NCBI RefSeq assembly: GCF_905147045.1
Contig: NC_065891.1
Coordinates: 12,719,001 to 12,783,000 of the forward strand
Source of the DNA: Nymphalis io
Lineage: Eukaryota > Arthropoda > Insecta > Lepidoptera > Nymphalidae
DNA: 64,000 nt
Reading direction: 5' to 3'
Shown: one piece after another, positions 59,801-64,000 of the stretch
Numbering within the stretch: position 1 is the first letter of the stretch
Layout: every line of letters begins with the position of its first letter
Position numbers and translations under genes: made by a program
Notes under the pieces: generated by a model
Database searches by the model: none
Told to the model about the DNA's origin: nothing
What the model saw: the letters and a program-made list of their open reading frames with translations, nothing else

Positions 59801-62800
59801 TTTCAGATATGAGAGAACACAGACAACACATTCACACAAACATGCGCGCGCAAAGAGAGAGAGAGAGAGAGAGCGATATAATTACACACACGCATCGCAC
59901 ATGAAAACGTAGTATGATTGTCTTATAAGCTTGATGATCAATTATTTGTATTAATTTGAACAGTTACCTTTTATTTGCTTTGCATTTTTTATATTAACAC
60001 GTTGCCTGTCCAGAGTACTTTGGGCACGGTTGTCGTGACGTCCAATTTTTGTTTTCGGCCAAACTGTTTCATTTTATGTACTTTATGTACTTACAAAGAA
60101 TTTACAAATTATTATCAATAAAACTTTCGAATTTACTGAATTTCAGCATTGCATTATTTTTAATGCACGGACGTGACAGCTAGAATACCGTGCATTACAA
60201 ATAATGCACAGACGTAGTAGCAAGAACATTATGGATTACATAAAATGCACGGACGTTACGAATTTAAATTAATACATTTTTATGAACTTATTATTGCTTT
60301 TCGTTCATATCATTGTCAATGTCATTCAAACTTTTCATTGTTATATGTCATAAATGTCAGTTTTACCGCTTAAACGTATCTTTTCGTTAGTAAACATCAT
60401 TCGAATTTTTCGTTGGTTCTTGTTATTGTTTTGAAGTGAAAATGCCTCTAAAACTTCTATCTGATGAACAAATGCGACGTATTTTGGAAGATAGTGATGG
60501 CGAAGACGAATTCTCGCGCCAACTAGAAGATTTGGACTCACACGATGAAGACGATTTAGAATCAGGTACATACGTATATAATGCACAAGATATCCCTATG
60601 CTTTCGGTGGACGAGGATCTGATTAGTATTCAACAATTTATTGATATTACTAATACACCGAATGTAAACGCCGCTATTGCACAATCGGGTAACATAACCG
60701 CTTCTGCTTCTGATAATGACGAGCTTGAATGCCACCCTGCTAGGTCTCTTTCTCAGCCGAATGAAGTAAATGCTGGTAGTTCTGGTTTGCCTGCTGATGC
60801 TTTACAAATGTCTGCTGCTGATGATTTGCATATGTCTCCTGCTGATTCCATTTTTTCTACTCCACATATCCCCCAACTTAGTACTGAATGGCAGAGTGAG
60901 ATAAGGAGTTTGCCACGGCAAGTTTTTACTGGTTATGATGAAGGCAAACGCCAGGAACGGTTATTTTCTGATCAATCTGACTTATGGACGATTTTCACCC
61001 ACATTTTCGATGAAGACATAATTGAATTTATGGTAGTCGAAACCAATAGATATGCTTTGCAAACCACAGTGAATGATTTGAGGCCCAACAGTCGTCTAAG
61101 GAGATGGAAACCAATAACAGGAGATGAAATGAGAAAGTTTTTAGGTGTTTATTTACTGACGGGAATCATCAATTTTCCAATGCTCGAAAACTACTGGAAA
61201 AAGGACAAATTATACTATCATCCACTTCTTCACGAGATAAATATGTCCTACAATAAATTCGCGCTGATATTAAAATGCTGGCATTTTGTAGATAACGAAG
61301 CCCCACGTAATGAAGGCGACCGTTTATATAAAATACAGCCACTCATCGACAAACTAACAAAAAACTGGCGAAAAATATTTACCCCCGGAGAACGTATAGT
61401 AGTCGACGAGTCGATGGTTGGTTTTAGGGGAAGAATTAAATTTCGAACTTACAACCCACAGAAATCTCATAAGTACGGCATAAAAATTTATAAATTATGT
61501 ACTGATAGTGGTTATACCTGGAGTTACCGCGTTTATTCTGGTCAAGACGACCAAATAACTGGATTAGATAAACCGGGGTCAGTTGTTGTTAGTTTGTGCA
61601 CAGATTTGCTTAAAGAAGGAAGAATCATGATAACGGACAATTACTACACTAGCATACCTTTGGCAAGGTACCTAAAAGAACAAGGTACTGATTTGTGTGG
61701 AACAATACGCAAAAACCGTCGAGAACTGCCCCAAGAAGTGGTTCAGCAACGTTTAGAAAAAGGTCAAATTTCTGTGCAGCAGAACAACTTTGCGACCATC
61801 CTAAAATGGCATGATAAACGGGATGTGCTTATGTTGTCGACGTGTCACAACCACGAAATGCAAATGATGTAAAGAAATTACTTAAGGTTAAAACTGAGAA
61901 CTGTTCAAGTTCCAGTTCTGCGAGTTCTTTGCGTCCTACAAGTCACAAGTTAACGAAAATACCCAAGAAAGCTAATGGAAAAATTTGGCAAAAACGTTGT
62001 GCCAGTTGCTACAAAAAGCTGAAAGAATCGGGATTCACAGCTACTGATGCAAGGAAGAAGACTTCACAAGTTACAACTTAGTGCATTCCATGTAAAAAAC
62101 CATTTTGCTTACAATGTTATAACGAATCTCACTAATTGCCAGTGGACTTTATTCAAATAATAATGCTTTTCAATAAACCAGTTCATGCTACCAACCAATA
62201 AAAAAAAATTGGCGGGACATTGGTGTTTTATTATTCCCAATTCACTGCTCATACGTCTGCAAAATATTATAGACGTAGCTCTCACGTCCAGTCTACAAAA
62301 CCCCATTCAAAAAGAATAGGCTCGTGCATTATCGAAATTAAAGCACGGGCGTCACAGCAGTAGCCAAAATGCATTATATATAATGCACGGACAGGCAACG
62401 TGTTAATCATATTATTGTTTTTTTTTTACAAACACAATCATGCTAAGAGCGTAACTTTGTAAGGCAGCTGCTTTAAGTCCACCATCTGTTCTTAGAAATT
62501 GCACCGAATTTACTAACGAAAGTACTAAAAACTGTGAGTATGCCAAAAATTGTGTAGCTTATTACTTATACTTCAGTTTGCGTTCGATTAACCCATTTAT
62601 TTGTTAAACTACCCGCTCTCAGCTTAAACTGTATGTTACGTTGTTTGTATATAAGTTTAGTATTTAATGTAATTTTATCCACCCAATCATTGACACGTAT
62701 ATACGGTAAAATTCAAATGAGTTTATTTTTAAATACTTATGTGTAAAAAATGTAACATCTTGTTTTTTATGAAGTGAATAAATTAAATGAAATTGATATA

Positions 62801-63118
62801 TAGTGAAAGAAGTCATTTTTCTTATCTCTGGGCTGTTACGGAACTTGACAGAAAAATGTAGCAATTTTTAATTGGCTCGAACCGATACTTGATATTAGAC
62901 TTGTGTCTGAGGCTAGACTGAGGGATGGTCCTCTTTATAAGCATATTTGGTTGTTCAATCGGTTTTGATTTGTCACTTGACCAACAAGGCGTCAATTATA
63001 TGCTTATATATAAACTTTATTAGTGCCATTTCCAAATATTATTTACTCCATGCGCATACATTCTCAATACTTACGTTGAATTGAAGTTATCCATCGGCTG
63101 TTTTTCTTTTGCCGCCAT
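32605..63118 (-). CDS. Proton-coupled amino acid transporter (SLC36/PAT, pathetic-like), spliced
   Basis: Carries amino acids across a membrane with protons; relatives act at the plasma membrane and on lysosomes and affect growth signalling. Assembled from nine coding exons on the minus strand: 63118-63075, 45802-45683, 40301-40151, 35841-35720, 35433-35349, 34658-34414, 34108-33896, 33577-33411 and 32879-32605. Every intron is GT-AG, all phases agree, and the total is 1422 nt (473 residues plus stop), a normal PAT length. After a polar N-terminus of about 56 residues come family hallmarks: LLKACLGSGILAMPSAF (first membrane helix), FIDYSMTITYVSVLCVYVVF, FAMEGIGVVMPVENEM, SFALQFYVPMEM and VAFPNLELVISLVGAIF. 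These fit an 11-helix AAAP fold. ATG has a good context (CAAAATGG). The second exon-intron boundary opens a 17.3-kb intron. Introns carry many transposons but no exon is damaged. The 5' UTR exon and promoter are not identified. Which PAT paralogue it is remains open. Confidence 0.92.
32880..33410 (-). other. SLC36 intron 8 with a decayed SINE-B
   Basis: A normal GTGAGT donor. At 33225-33350 pieces ATTTATCTCGTGCTTGGTG, ACCCACATTGGAGCAGCGTG and AGTAATGGGACACTTACAG mark a degenerate SINE-B in the plus sense. Confidence 0.6.
33411..33577 (-). CDS. SLC36 coding exon 8
   Basis: Residues 327-383, IAQSAKLLMALVMYFSFALQ onward through FYVPMEMITRVLLTRF to RTVLVTIS. Acceptor TTTGCAG, donor CTG|GTGAGT. 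The TG|G codon shared with exon 7 gives Trp, so the NLPEDQW-IAQSAK join reads as the family does. Confidence 0.9.
33896..34108 (-). CDS. SLC36 coding exon 7
   Basis: Residues 256-327, with VIFAMEGIGVVMPVENEM and GCPGVLNVSMVIVITLYGIV. Acceptor ATTTTAG, donor ATG|GTATGG. The frame continues open past the donor to 33850, which would give a false C-terminus if splicing were ignored. Confidence 0.9.
34109..34413 (-). other. SLC36 intron 6 with a degenerate SINE-A
   Basis: At 34160-34335 CTACCCACCCATCTTATATT, CATAACATCTTAGATC and GACCATTTACCATCAGATG follow the SINE-A order in the plus sense. Otherwise plain intron. Confidence 0.6.
34414..34658 (-). CDS. SLC36 coding exon 6
   Basis: Residues 175-256: VMDVYYPQYDISIRMYCILT, LVPLILICQIRNLKYLVPFS and two further hydrophobic stretches to ISQWPLFL. 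Acceptor AATTTCAG, donor GAG|GTAAAT; AG|C makes the Ser that joins to TVIFAMEG. Confidence 0.9.
34659..35348 (-). other. SLC36 intron 5
   Basis: Contains a complete SINE-D (see 34730-35104); the remaining sequence is AT-rich. Confidence 0.7.
34730..35104 (+). mobile_element. SINE-D, complete tRNA-derived copy with target-site duplication
   Basis: The head is tRNA-like: box A TTGGTGTAGTGGCTT, a variable anticodon arm and box B GGTTCAAATCC. A body with CTCAATAGCAGCCCGGAG, TTTCCGGTCGTGTCG and GGCCGCCGTGGCCGAAATC ends in ATT repeats. ATTAAAA flanks it on both sides (34723-34729 and 35105-35111), as expected for LINE-mediated insertion. It could be mistaken for a tRNA gene, but the long fixed body argues otherwise. 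Confidence 0.8.
35349..35433 (-). CDS. SLC36 coding exon 5
   Basis: Residues 146-174, TFIDYSMTITYVSVLCVYVV to SSIKE: a membrane helix typical of PATs. Acceptor TATTGCAG, donor GAG|GTATTA. Confidence 0.88.
35720..35841 (-). CDS. SLC36 coding exon 4
   Basis: Residues 106-146, VKTSQEVCVVAKKPSMSFAE through GPKRVQRWGGFVK: the cytosolic loop with the AE...GP motif common in PATs. Acceptor TATTTTTAG, donor AAA|GTAAGC. Confidence 0.88.
36628..39801 (-). mobile_element. RTE-clade LINE, apparently full length
   Basis: A non-LTR retrotransposon bounded by the 10-bp target-site duplication GAAGTATAAT (36618-36627 and 39802-39811). Its 3' end carries the short TTGATTGAT-type repeat typical of RTE, with no long A tail. 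A 5' leader of about 175 bp precedes the single ORF. Related copies are at 41639-43191 and 53406-56410. Confidence 0.92.
36642..39626 (-). CDS. RTE endonuclease/reverse transcriptase polyprotein, intact
   Basis: 994 residues with no stop or frameshift. The basic N-terminus leads to an APE-type endonuclease from about residue 54: MATYNGRSMRLD (Asn59), GLSEVRRQ, VVMGDFNAKVG and NTGSDHRLVRG. The RT domain follows: KNYRPISLLSHVYKLFSRVV, AFVDYEKAFDSI (catalytic Asp641), RRGVRQGDVISPKLF and LRFADDIVII (Asp741-Asp742). The C-terminal region AETWTLTAGLVHKFKVAQRA and GRPPARWTDDLKKVAG closes the protein near the element's end. It nicks target DNA and copies the element RNA at the nick. All catalytic residues I can check are present, so the copy could encode active protein. 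The start chosen is the first Met of the frame; an internal Met at residue 55 opens the conserved domain. Confidence 0.93.
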   Translation of the reverse strand: MGKPLPKWQMRPKKRPPVTGKPARPDQGSGRGIGRAGGAKNHRFTAGYRIKRLKMATYNGRSMRLDHHLAELEVELSHINWHILGLSEVRRQGEDTITLESGNLLYFREGDNLSQGGVGFLVKKDLISSIVEISSVSNRVAYLVLKLSDRYSLKVVQVYAPTSTYSDDVVEAMYEDIAKALNDTSRAHYNVVMGDFNAKVGVQDSGESKVGPYGLGCRNHRGQMLVNFLEAQGLFLMNSFFQKKPQRRWTWRSPDNVTRNEIDFIISNKRHIFRDVSVINRFNTGSDHRLVRGTLNINLKAERSRMMRSTLRPTMLQAAQGSEKFQMELQNQFTALETISSIDERTDTLVKILQNTSRKCFPPQRRDNAPKLSAETLELMRKRRELPSFLSDKALNRTIKTLTRRDLRRSNTRAIKAAIEQNRGSKVFARKFGRPRLTKLKTENGGVVTSRPEIIGEVERFYGQLFSSRSDKPMGISIDDQRAPLMRHYSEELPVVDQGEIRAALEQLKNNKSPGDDGITTELLKAGGTPVLKELASLFNSVIQHGKTPETWSGSEVVLFFKKGDKTLLKNYRPISLLSHVYKLFSRVVTNRLARRLDEFQPPEQAGFRSGYSTVDHIHTVRQIVQKTEEYNQPLCMAFVDYEKAFDSIETWAVLDSLQRCHIDWRYIEVLRCLYNAATMTVHIQDCKTKAIQLRRGVRQGDVISPKLFTNALEDVFKTLDWTRYGVNVNGEYISHLRFADDIVIIAESLEQLTEMLRSLGESSRCVGLGMNLDKTKVMFNRHVVPGPIYVEGKPLEVVSEYTYLGQIIQVGRNNFEKEADRRIRLGWAAFGNLRQVLKSSIPQCLKTKVFNQCVLPAMTYGAETWTLTAGLVHKFKVAQRAMERAMLGVSLKDKIRNEIIRKRTGVTDIACKISRLKWQWAGHVCRRTDGRWSRRVLEWRPRIGKRSVGRPPARWTDDLKKVAGTNWMRKAEDRELWRTLGEAYVQQWTTIGC
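40151..40301 (-). CDS. SLC36 coding exon 3
   Basis: Residues 55-105 with TIGSMLHLLKACLGSGILAM and PSAFKNAGLAVGVLGTLIAG, the first two membrane helices and substrate-site GSGILAMP loop. Acceptor TTATCTCACAG, donor GTA|GTAAGT. Confidence 0.92.
40625..40943. mobile_element. Short inverted-repeat (MITE-like) element rich in TTCGGCC motifs
   Basis: The left end reads AGTGTCCGACCGAAGTTCG then TGGCCGAAGCCGAGGCCC. The right end, reversed, reads AGTAATGTCCGACAAAACC then TTCGGCTTCGACATCG. The ends are thus imperfect inverted repeats of GTCCGAC plus CCGAAG units around an AT-rich core with no ORF. Target duplications are not clear. Confidence 0.5.
41485..43352 (+). mobile_element. SINE-B split by an RTE insertion
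   Basis: The left half (41485-41638) has box A GATGGCCCAGTGG, box B GGGTTCAAACCC and the body to ATCATGAGGAAACAT. The right half (43192-43352) resumes ATGAGGAAACATGCATGTGT and runs to AGTGGGACATTCACAGGCTG. Between them sits an RTE LINE, and ATGAGGAAACAT is duplicated on both sides. Confidence 0.9.
41639..43191 (-). pseudogene. RTE LINE, 5'-truncated and internally deleted
   Basis: Same family as 36628-39801. It has lost everything upstream of the region equivalent to residue ~410. About 240 bp is missing at 42779/42780, equivalent to the stretch just before RT motif A. A frame change near 42320 separates RT palm from thumb. Motifs A (FVDYEKAFDSI), B and C (RFADDIVII) remain. A short duplicated piece (AAGCTTTGTTGTTTTAGAG) at about 42880 adds a further shift. 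Not functional. Confidence 0.9.
45683..45802 (-). CDS. SLC36 coding exon 2
   Basis: Residues 15-55, the polar N-terminus SNLTSNTGFQSTLSIDSKDI then AYNPFEHRQVEHPNS. Acceptor TTAATTTCAG, donor TTC|GTAAGT. The FEHR-VEHP pattern directly before the first helix is typical of insect PATs. Confidence 0.9.
47470..47655 (-). mobile_element. RTE-like 5' leader relic
   Basis: In the plus reading, GCTGGGCAGGCAGGTTGGTG and GTGACGCTGCTGCCCGTCAC parallel the 5' leader of the RTE at 39.6 kb (CGCTGGGCAGGCGTGTTGG, GACGCTGCTGCCC). The remainder (CATTAGTCGGTCGCCAGAG, GTTGGTCGGCAGGATACACC) differs, so it belongs to a related subfamily. No coding part is attached. Confidence 0.5.
48650..48790 (+). mobile_element. 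Degenerate SINE-A copy
   Basis: CTACCACCCACTCATTTACT, GTAAATGAGCCAATGTTATT and GTTGGTGGCGATGTAAGGG follow the family in sense order with many substitutions; the 3' end is lost. Confidence 0.55.
48828..49112 (-). mobile_element. SINE-B, full-length copy
   Basis: In the plus reading it starts AACAGCTTGTTAATGTCCCA and ends with the reversed tRNA head (box B as GGGTTTGAACCC, box A as CCACTAGGCCATC). All internal blocks are present. Confidence 0.82.
49705..49995 (-). mobile_element. SINE-A copy, diverged
   Basis: It begins TTTTTTATATAAAATACAT and GGACGGGCAAATGGGCCACC, continues ACATTGGCATTGTAAGAAAT and ends near ACAGACGGGCTTGTACAAAT and CACACACCAGTA. The order is that of a minus-strand copy. Confidence 0.65.
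50960..51505. repeat. Local duplication with a fold-back SINE-B in one copy
   Basis: Copy 1 starts at 50960 (AAGCCCCTGATAAATATTTT) and runs to about 51168. Copy 2 starts at about 51374 with the same string and runs to about 51505, with an internal deletion. Between them, inside copy 1's end, 51169-51297 holds an inverted pair of SINE-B 3' pieces (GTCCCACTGCTGGGCTAAAG forward, then AGCTCCAAACCTTCTCCTC reversed). Copy 2 shows the site without the SINE. A small hairpin ACCATATATGTATGGT lies between. Confidence 0.65.
51931..52125. other. GC-rich block of unknown origin
   Basis: About 190 bases of much higher GC than the surroundings, open for 62 codons on plus (TGRKGRVALKPDLGSPQKK in the middle). 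It abuts a CR1-like LINE 3' end and may be another part of that insertion, for instance an inverted 5' segment, but I find no direct match in this window. Confidence 0.3.
52130..52325 (-). mobile_element. CR1/Jockey-like LINE, 3' end only
   Basis: In the plus reading a T run, CTCCACCTGATGGTAAGTGG and TGCCTCTTCACGCCTCGTTT up to TGTAAGAGGA match 9945-10120 closely. This is a strongly 5'-truncated insertion with its A tail at 52130. Confidence 0.8.
52800..52975 (+). mobile_element. Degenerate SINE-B copy
   Basis: Box B survives (GGGTTCAAACCCGGAC) followed by CACTGAATTTTCATGCTTAT. The middle is scrambled and only a weak 3' end remains. Confidence 0.5.
53115..53372 (-). mobile_element. SINE-C copy
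   Basis: AATGTCCTGGGACATTCTTC, CTACTTTTCTTTTGTAAATA and the reversed tRNA head (GGGAATCGACCC, CACGCCAACCGGC) are all present. A few bases in the CTTCGTCG loop are deleted. Confidence 0.75.
53406..56410 (+). mobile_element. RTE-clade LINE, full length but internally deleted
   Basis: Flanked by the 9-bp duplication ATAAAGAAT (53397-53405 and 56411-56419). It begins GCCGTGGAGTACCGG like the copy at 36.6 kb and ends at the TTGATTGAT-type terminus. It lies in opposite orientation to the other two copies and to the same gene's other introns. Confidence 0.92.
53595..56407 (+). pseudogene. RTE endonuclease/RT ORF, broken at RT motif A
   Basis: The first open part (53595-55409, 604 codons) holds a complete endonuclease and RT up to EQAGFRSG, almost identical in protein to the intact copy. 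At about 55406 some 160 bp are missing and the bases GAGCCTT are inserted; this removes motif A with the catalytic aspartate and brings in a stop. The second open part (55460-56407, 315 codons) holds motif B, LRFADDIVII and the C-terminus. The N-terminal start is also altered: a stop follows the first ATG of the family, so reading begins at MADAPKKRP. Non-functional for reverse transcription. Confidence 0.92.
56712..57010 (+). mobile_element. SINE-A copy
   Basis: TTTACTGGTGTTAGGGCTTT, GGGTAGGTACCACCCACTCA, a duplicated ATACCT, GGGTGAGTGAGCCAGTGTAA and ATTTACCATCAGGTGGCCC, ending TTCTTTAAAAAAA. Confidence 0.78.
57195..57380 (+). mobile_element. SINE-A, degenerate 3' half
   Basis: ACATCTTGGTTCTCAAGGTT, GGTGACGTGGTCATTAACGA and GCATCAGGTGGCCCATTTGC, then an A/T-rich end. 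The head is missing. Confidence 0.5.
57381..58375. other. Mostly plain intron, possible SINE-D scrap
   Basis: At 58090-58160 TGCGCCAGATATCTTTCCGG, TACTATCCCATCGTATGATG and AGAGTGAGGGACTAGAAAAT recall the SINE-D body. Otherwise AT-rich with no exon. Confidence 0.35.
58376..58530. repeat. Degenerate common interspersed repeat
   Basis: ACCTACTAGTTTTCGACTAC, AAATCGGTTCAGTGGTTTAG and CCGTGAAAGAATAACAGACA follow the layout of the unclassified repeat at 25146-25320. Confidence 0.4.
59205..59610 (-). mobile_element. SINE-A relic interrupted by a SINE-B
   Basis: Left of the insert is GGCAGACTGGCAATGG to CCTTACATTGTCAATAC; right of it is ATACGCATCCAAACTTGGG to ATCTCCCTTGTGTAT. The two halves join in SINE-A order. 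The inserted SINE-B occupies 59279-59570. Confidence 0.65.
59279..59570 (-). mobile_element. SINE-B, full-length copy inside a SINE-A
   Basis: In the plus reading from GTAACAGCCTGTGTCCCACT to the reversed tRNA head (GGTTTGAACCCACGATC, ending TGTGCCATCTCGG). ATAC occurs on both sides as a short target duplication. Confidence 0.8.
59849..59876. repeat. GA microsatellite
   Basis: A run of AG dinucleotides in an otherwise AT-rich intron. Confidence 0.8.
59998..62402 (+). mobile_element. piggyBac-superfamily DNA transposon with intact ends
   Basis: 2405 bp flanked by TTAA on both sides (59994-59997 and 62403-62406). The terminal inverted repeats are 14 bp and perfect: CACGTTGCCTGTCC at 59998-60011 and its complement at 62389-62402. 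Subterminal copies of a TGCACGGACGT-type motif lie at about 60163, 60204 and 60245 on the left, and near 62343 and 62383 on the right. It sits in SLC36 intron 1, on the strand opposite to the gene. Confidence 0.95.
60436..62135 (+). pseudogene. piggyBac transposase, catalytic core open but C-terminal part deleted
   Basis: DDE-type transposase that excises and reinserts the element at TTAA without leaving a scar. The main frame is 478 codons. An acidic N-terminus (MRRILEDSDGEDEFSRQLED) precedes the core: FLGVYLLTGIINFPMLENYW, ERIVVDESMVGFRGR (Asp324), RIMITDNYYTSIPLARYL (Asp401) and LKWHDKRDVLMLST (Asp460 or 463). After CHNHEMQMM a stop occurs; compared with the family, the segment between core and tail is missing. 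The tail survives in another frame from 61842: a lysine-rich stretch, then RCASCYKK and, past a stop at about 62079, CIPCKKPFCLQCYNESH, the cysteine-rich zinc-binding end. So the ends are intact but the protein is not full length. Confidence 0.92.
62407..63060. other. Plain intron sequence
   Basis: AT-rich. Nothing beyond the splice donor just downstream of exon 1 is supported. Confidence 0.4.
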
Positions 63119-63131
63119 TTTGCCGAAATAT
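63075..63131 (-). CDS. SLC36 first coding exon
   Basis: Acceptor GTATTTCAG at 63132 is followed by a 13-base leader and ATG at 63118, encoding MAAKEKQPMDNFNST. Donor AC|GTAAGT. The acceptor shows that at least one non-coding exon lies further upstream. Confidence 0.9.
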
Positions 63132-64000
63132 CTGAAATACGAATGTTAAATTAACTAAAAAAAAACAAATTCTCAATTTATATATTATCTTTAAAATGTT
63201 AACGGGAATACTTTGAAATTAAAAGTATTTTATATTATCTTTTGTTAATAAAAGTCATGTATCTGCTAGAAGTTTTTATTAAGTTTTATTTTCGATGGAA
63301 ATAAACAGGAGTAGTATATGTACATCGCATTCAGCATAAAACTTTAGCTAATTAAAAACTTGTTTATTTTGTTTTAAAAACTTTTATATAAAAGTTCATA
63401 TTGTTTAATAGAAGTTCGTGACAATAGTGGACATTTCGTTACATTTTACAGCAATTCGATAGTTTGAGATTTTTTTACGAGGAATTTTATTTATTGTTCT
63501 CCTTGTAATTATTTTAATAATTTAATATATATCGATCTAAAGTGCTAATTTATAAGGTTTTAAGCTCGAGCATATTACATACAAATAATTATTTTAAGTT
63601 ATATAGGGAAGATTTCTATTAAATCGGTTAAAACACCATCGGAAGTTACATTGAAATAGTTTATACAAGTACTATTCAAATAGCCTTGGGAGTTATCTTG
63701 AATCAATTGAATCTGAGATCAGAAACGGTGAATACTTCACTATCTTGTCGATATCTCGAGTTAAAGAGCAAATAAGAATACGAAGGAAATATTACATGCA
63801 TTCGAAATGTAATCTTACTTTGATAATAAGTTAAGTTTATTGAAACAAGTTACACGTACGAAATATTTATGAGGAAAAACGATGAACTTGTGAAGTTTTT
63901 GTACATTATTTAAATGTTGGCTAATTAGTAACGAATAATTTCCTCACGTTAGTTATTTATTTTATTTACATACCAATAAGCATTTTAATAATTTTATACC
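63132..64000. other. Upstream of the SLC36 coding region; no promoter found
   Basis: AT-rich sequence that must be intron or hold the leader exon. I see no convincing initiator, GC-rich island or donor that identifies the first exon, which may lie beyond the window. Confidence 0.35.

Larger units (their letters stand above)
45803..63074 (-). other. SLC36 intron 1, 17.3 kb, transposon-rich
   Basis: Donor AC|GTAAGT at 63074 and acceptor TTTCAG at 45803. It holds SINE-A at 48650, 49705, 56712, 57200 and 59205; SINE-B at 48828, 52800 and 59279; SINE-C at 53115; an RTE at 53406-56410; and a piggyBac at 59998-62402. Stretches 45.8-47.4, 47.7-48.6, 50.0-50.9 and 62.4-63.0 kb look plain. Confidence 0.75.

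Noticed and set aside
1..64000. CRISPR arrays, bacterial operons, LTR retrotransposons or integrated viruses
   Set aside because: I looked for regularly spaced repeats, Shine-Dalgarno-led gene runs, paired long terminal repeats and gag/pol or envelope-like frames and found none.

Overview
This is an AT-rich eukaryotic window, almost certainly from the nuclear genome of a butterfly or moth (Lepidoptera). Three things point there: a secreted beta-fructofuranosidase of the bacterial-derived type known from Lepidoptera; a metazoan SLC36 amino acid transporter split over many exons with canonical GT-AG introns; and dense copies of the LINE, SINE, piggyBac, mariner and Helitron relics typical of lepidopteran genomes. 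I see no prokaryotic operon, CRISPR array, rRNA or stand-alone tRNA gene.

Host genes. (1) 27796-29244 (+) is an intronless 482-residue GH32 sucrase with a signal peptide, all three catalytic motifs, an upstream TATA box and initiator, and a downstream AATAAA. (2) A proton-coupled amino acid transporter (SLC36/PAT, pathetic-like) runs on the minus strand from 63118 back to 32605. I assembled nine coding exons from splice signals. They add up to 1422 nt (473 codons plus stop) with every junction in phase. The two genes converge, with their stop codons about 3.4 kb apart. One digests sucrose in the gut lumen and the other moves amino acids across membranes; nothing suggests they work together.

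Layout. 1-27 kb holds no host gene I can prove. It is a graveyard of transposable elements: R1-like and CR1/Jockey-like LINE pieces, a mariner relic (7.1-8.1 kb), Helitron-helicase relics (9.1 and 15.6 kb), an RTE-like 3' piece (14.1-14.8 kb), a nearly complete Jockey/CR1-like LINE (18.5-21.4 kb) and several SINE families. 25.3-26.5 kb carries a diverged direct duplication. 27.1-29.4 kb is the sucrase locus. 30.2-31.4 kb is a long inverted repeat around a LINE relic. 32.4-63.1 kb is the transporter gene. Its introns hold three copies of one RTE LINE (one with an intact 994-codon ORF and target-site duplications, one inserted inside a SINE, one lacking the RT motif A), a small inverted-repeat element, tRNA-derived SINEs, a fold-back SINE inside a local duplication, and a piggyBac relic with perfect 14-bp inverted ends and TTAA duplications. 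63.1-64 kb lies upstream of the first coding exon; I could not place its promoter or 5' UTR exon.

For brevity I name the short repeat families: SINE-A (about 290 bp, A-tailed, whose 3' end resembles that of the CR1-like LINE here), SINE-B (tRNA-derived, ends in a GGGACATTCACAGGCTG-type sequence), SINE-C (tRNA-derived, TTA-repeat tail) and SINE-D (tRNA-derived, ATT-repeat tail). These names are mine, not database names.
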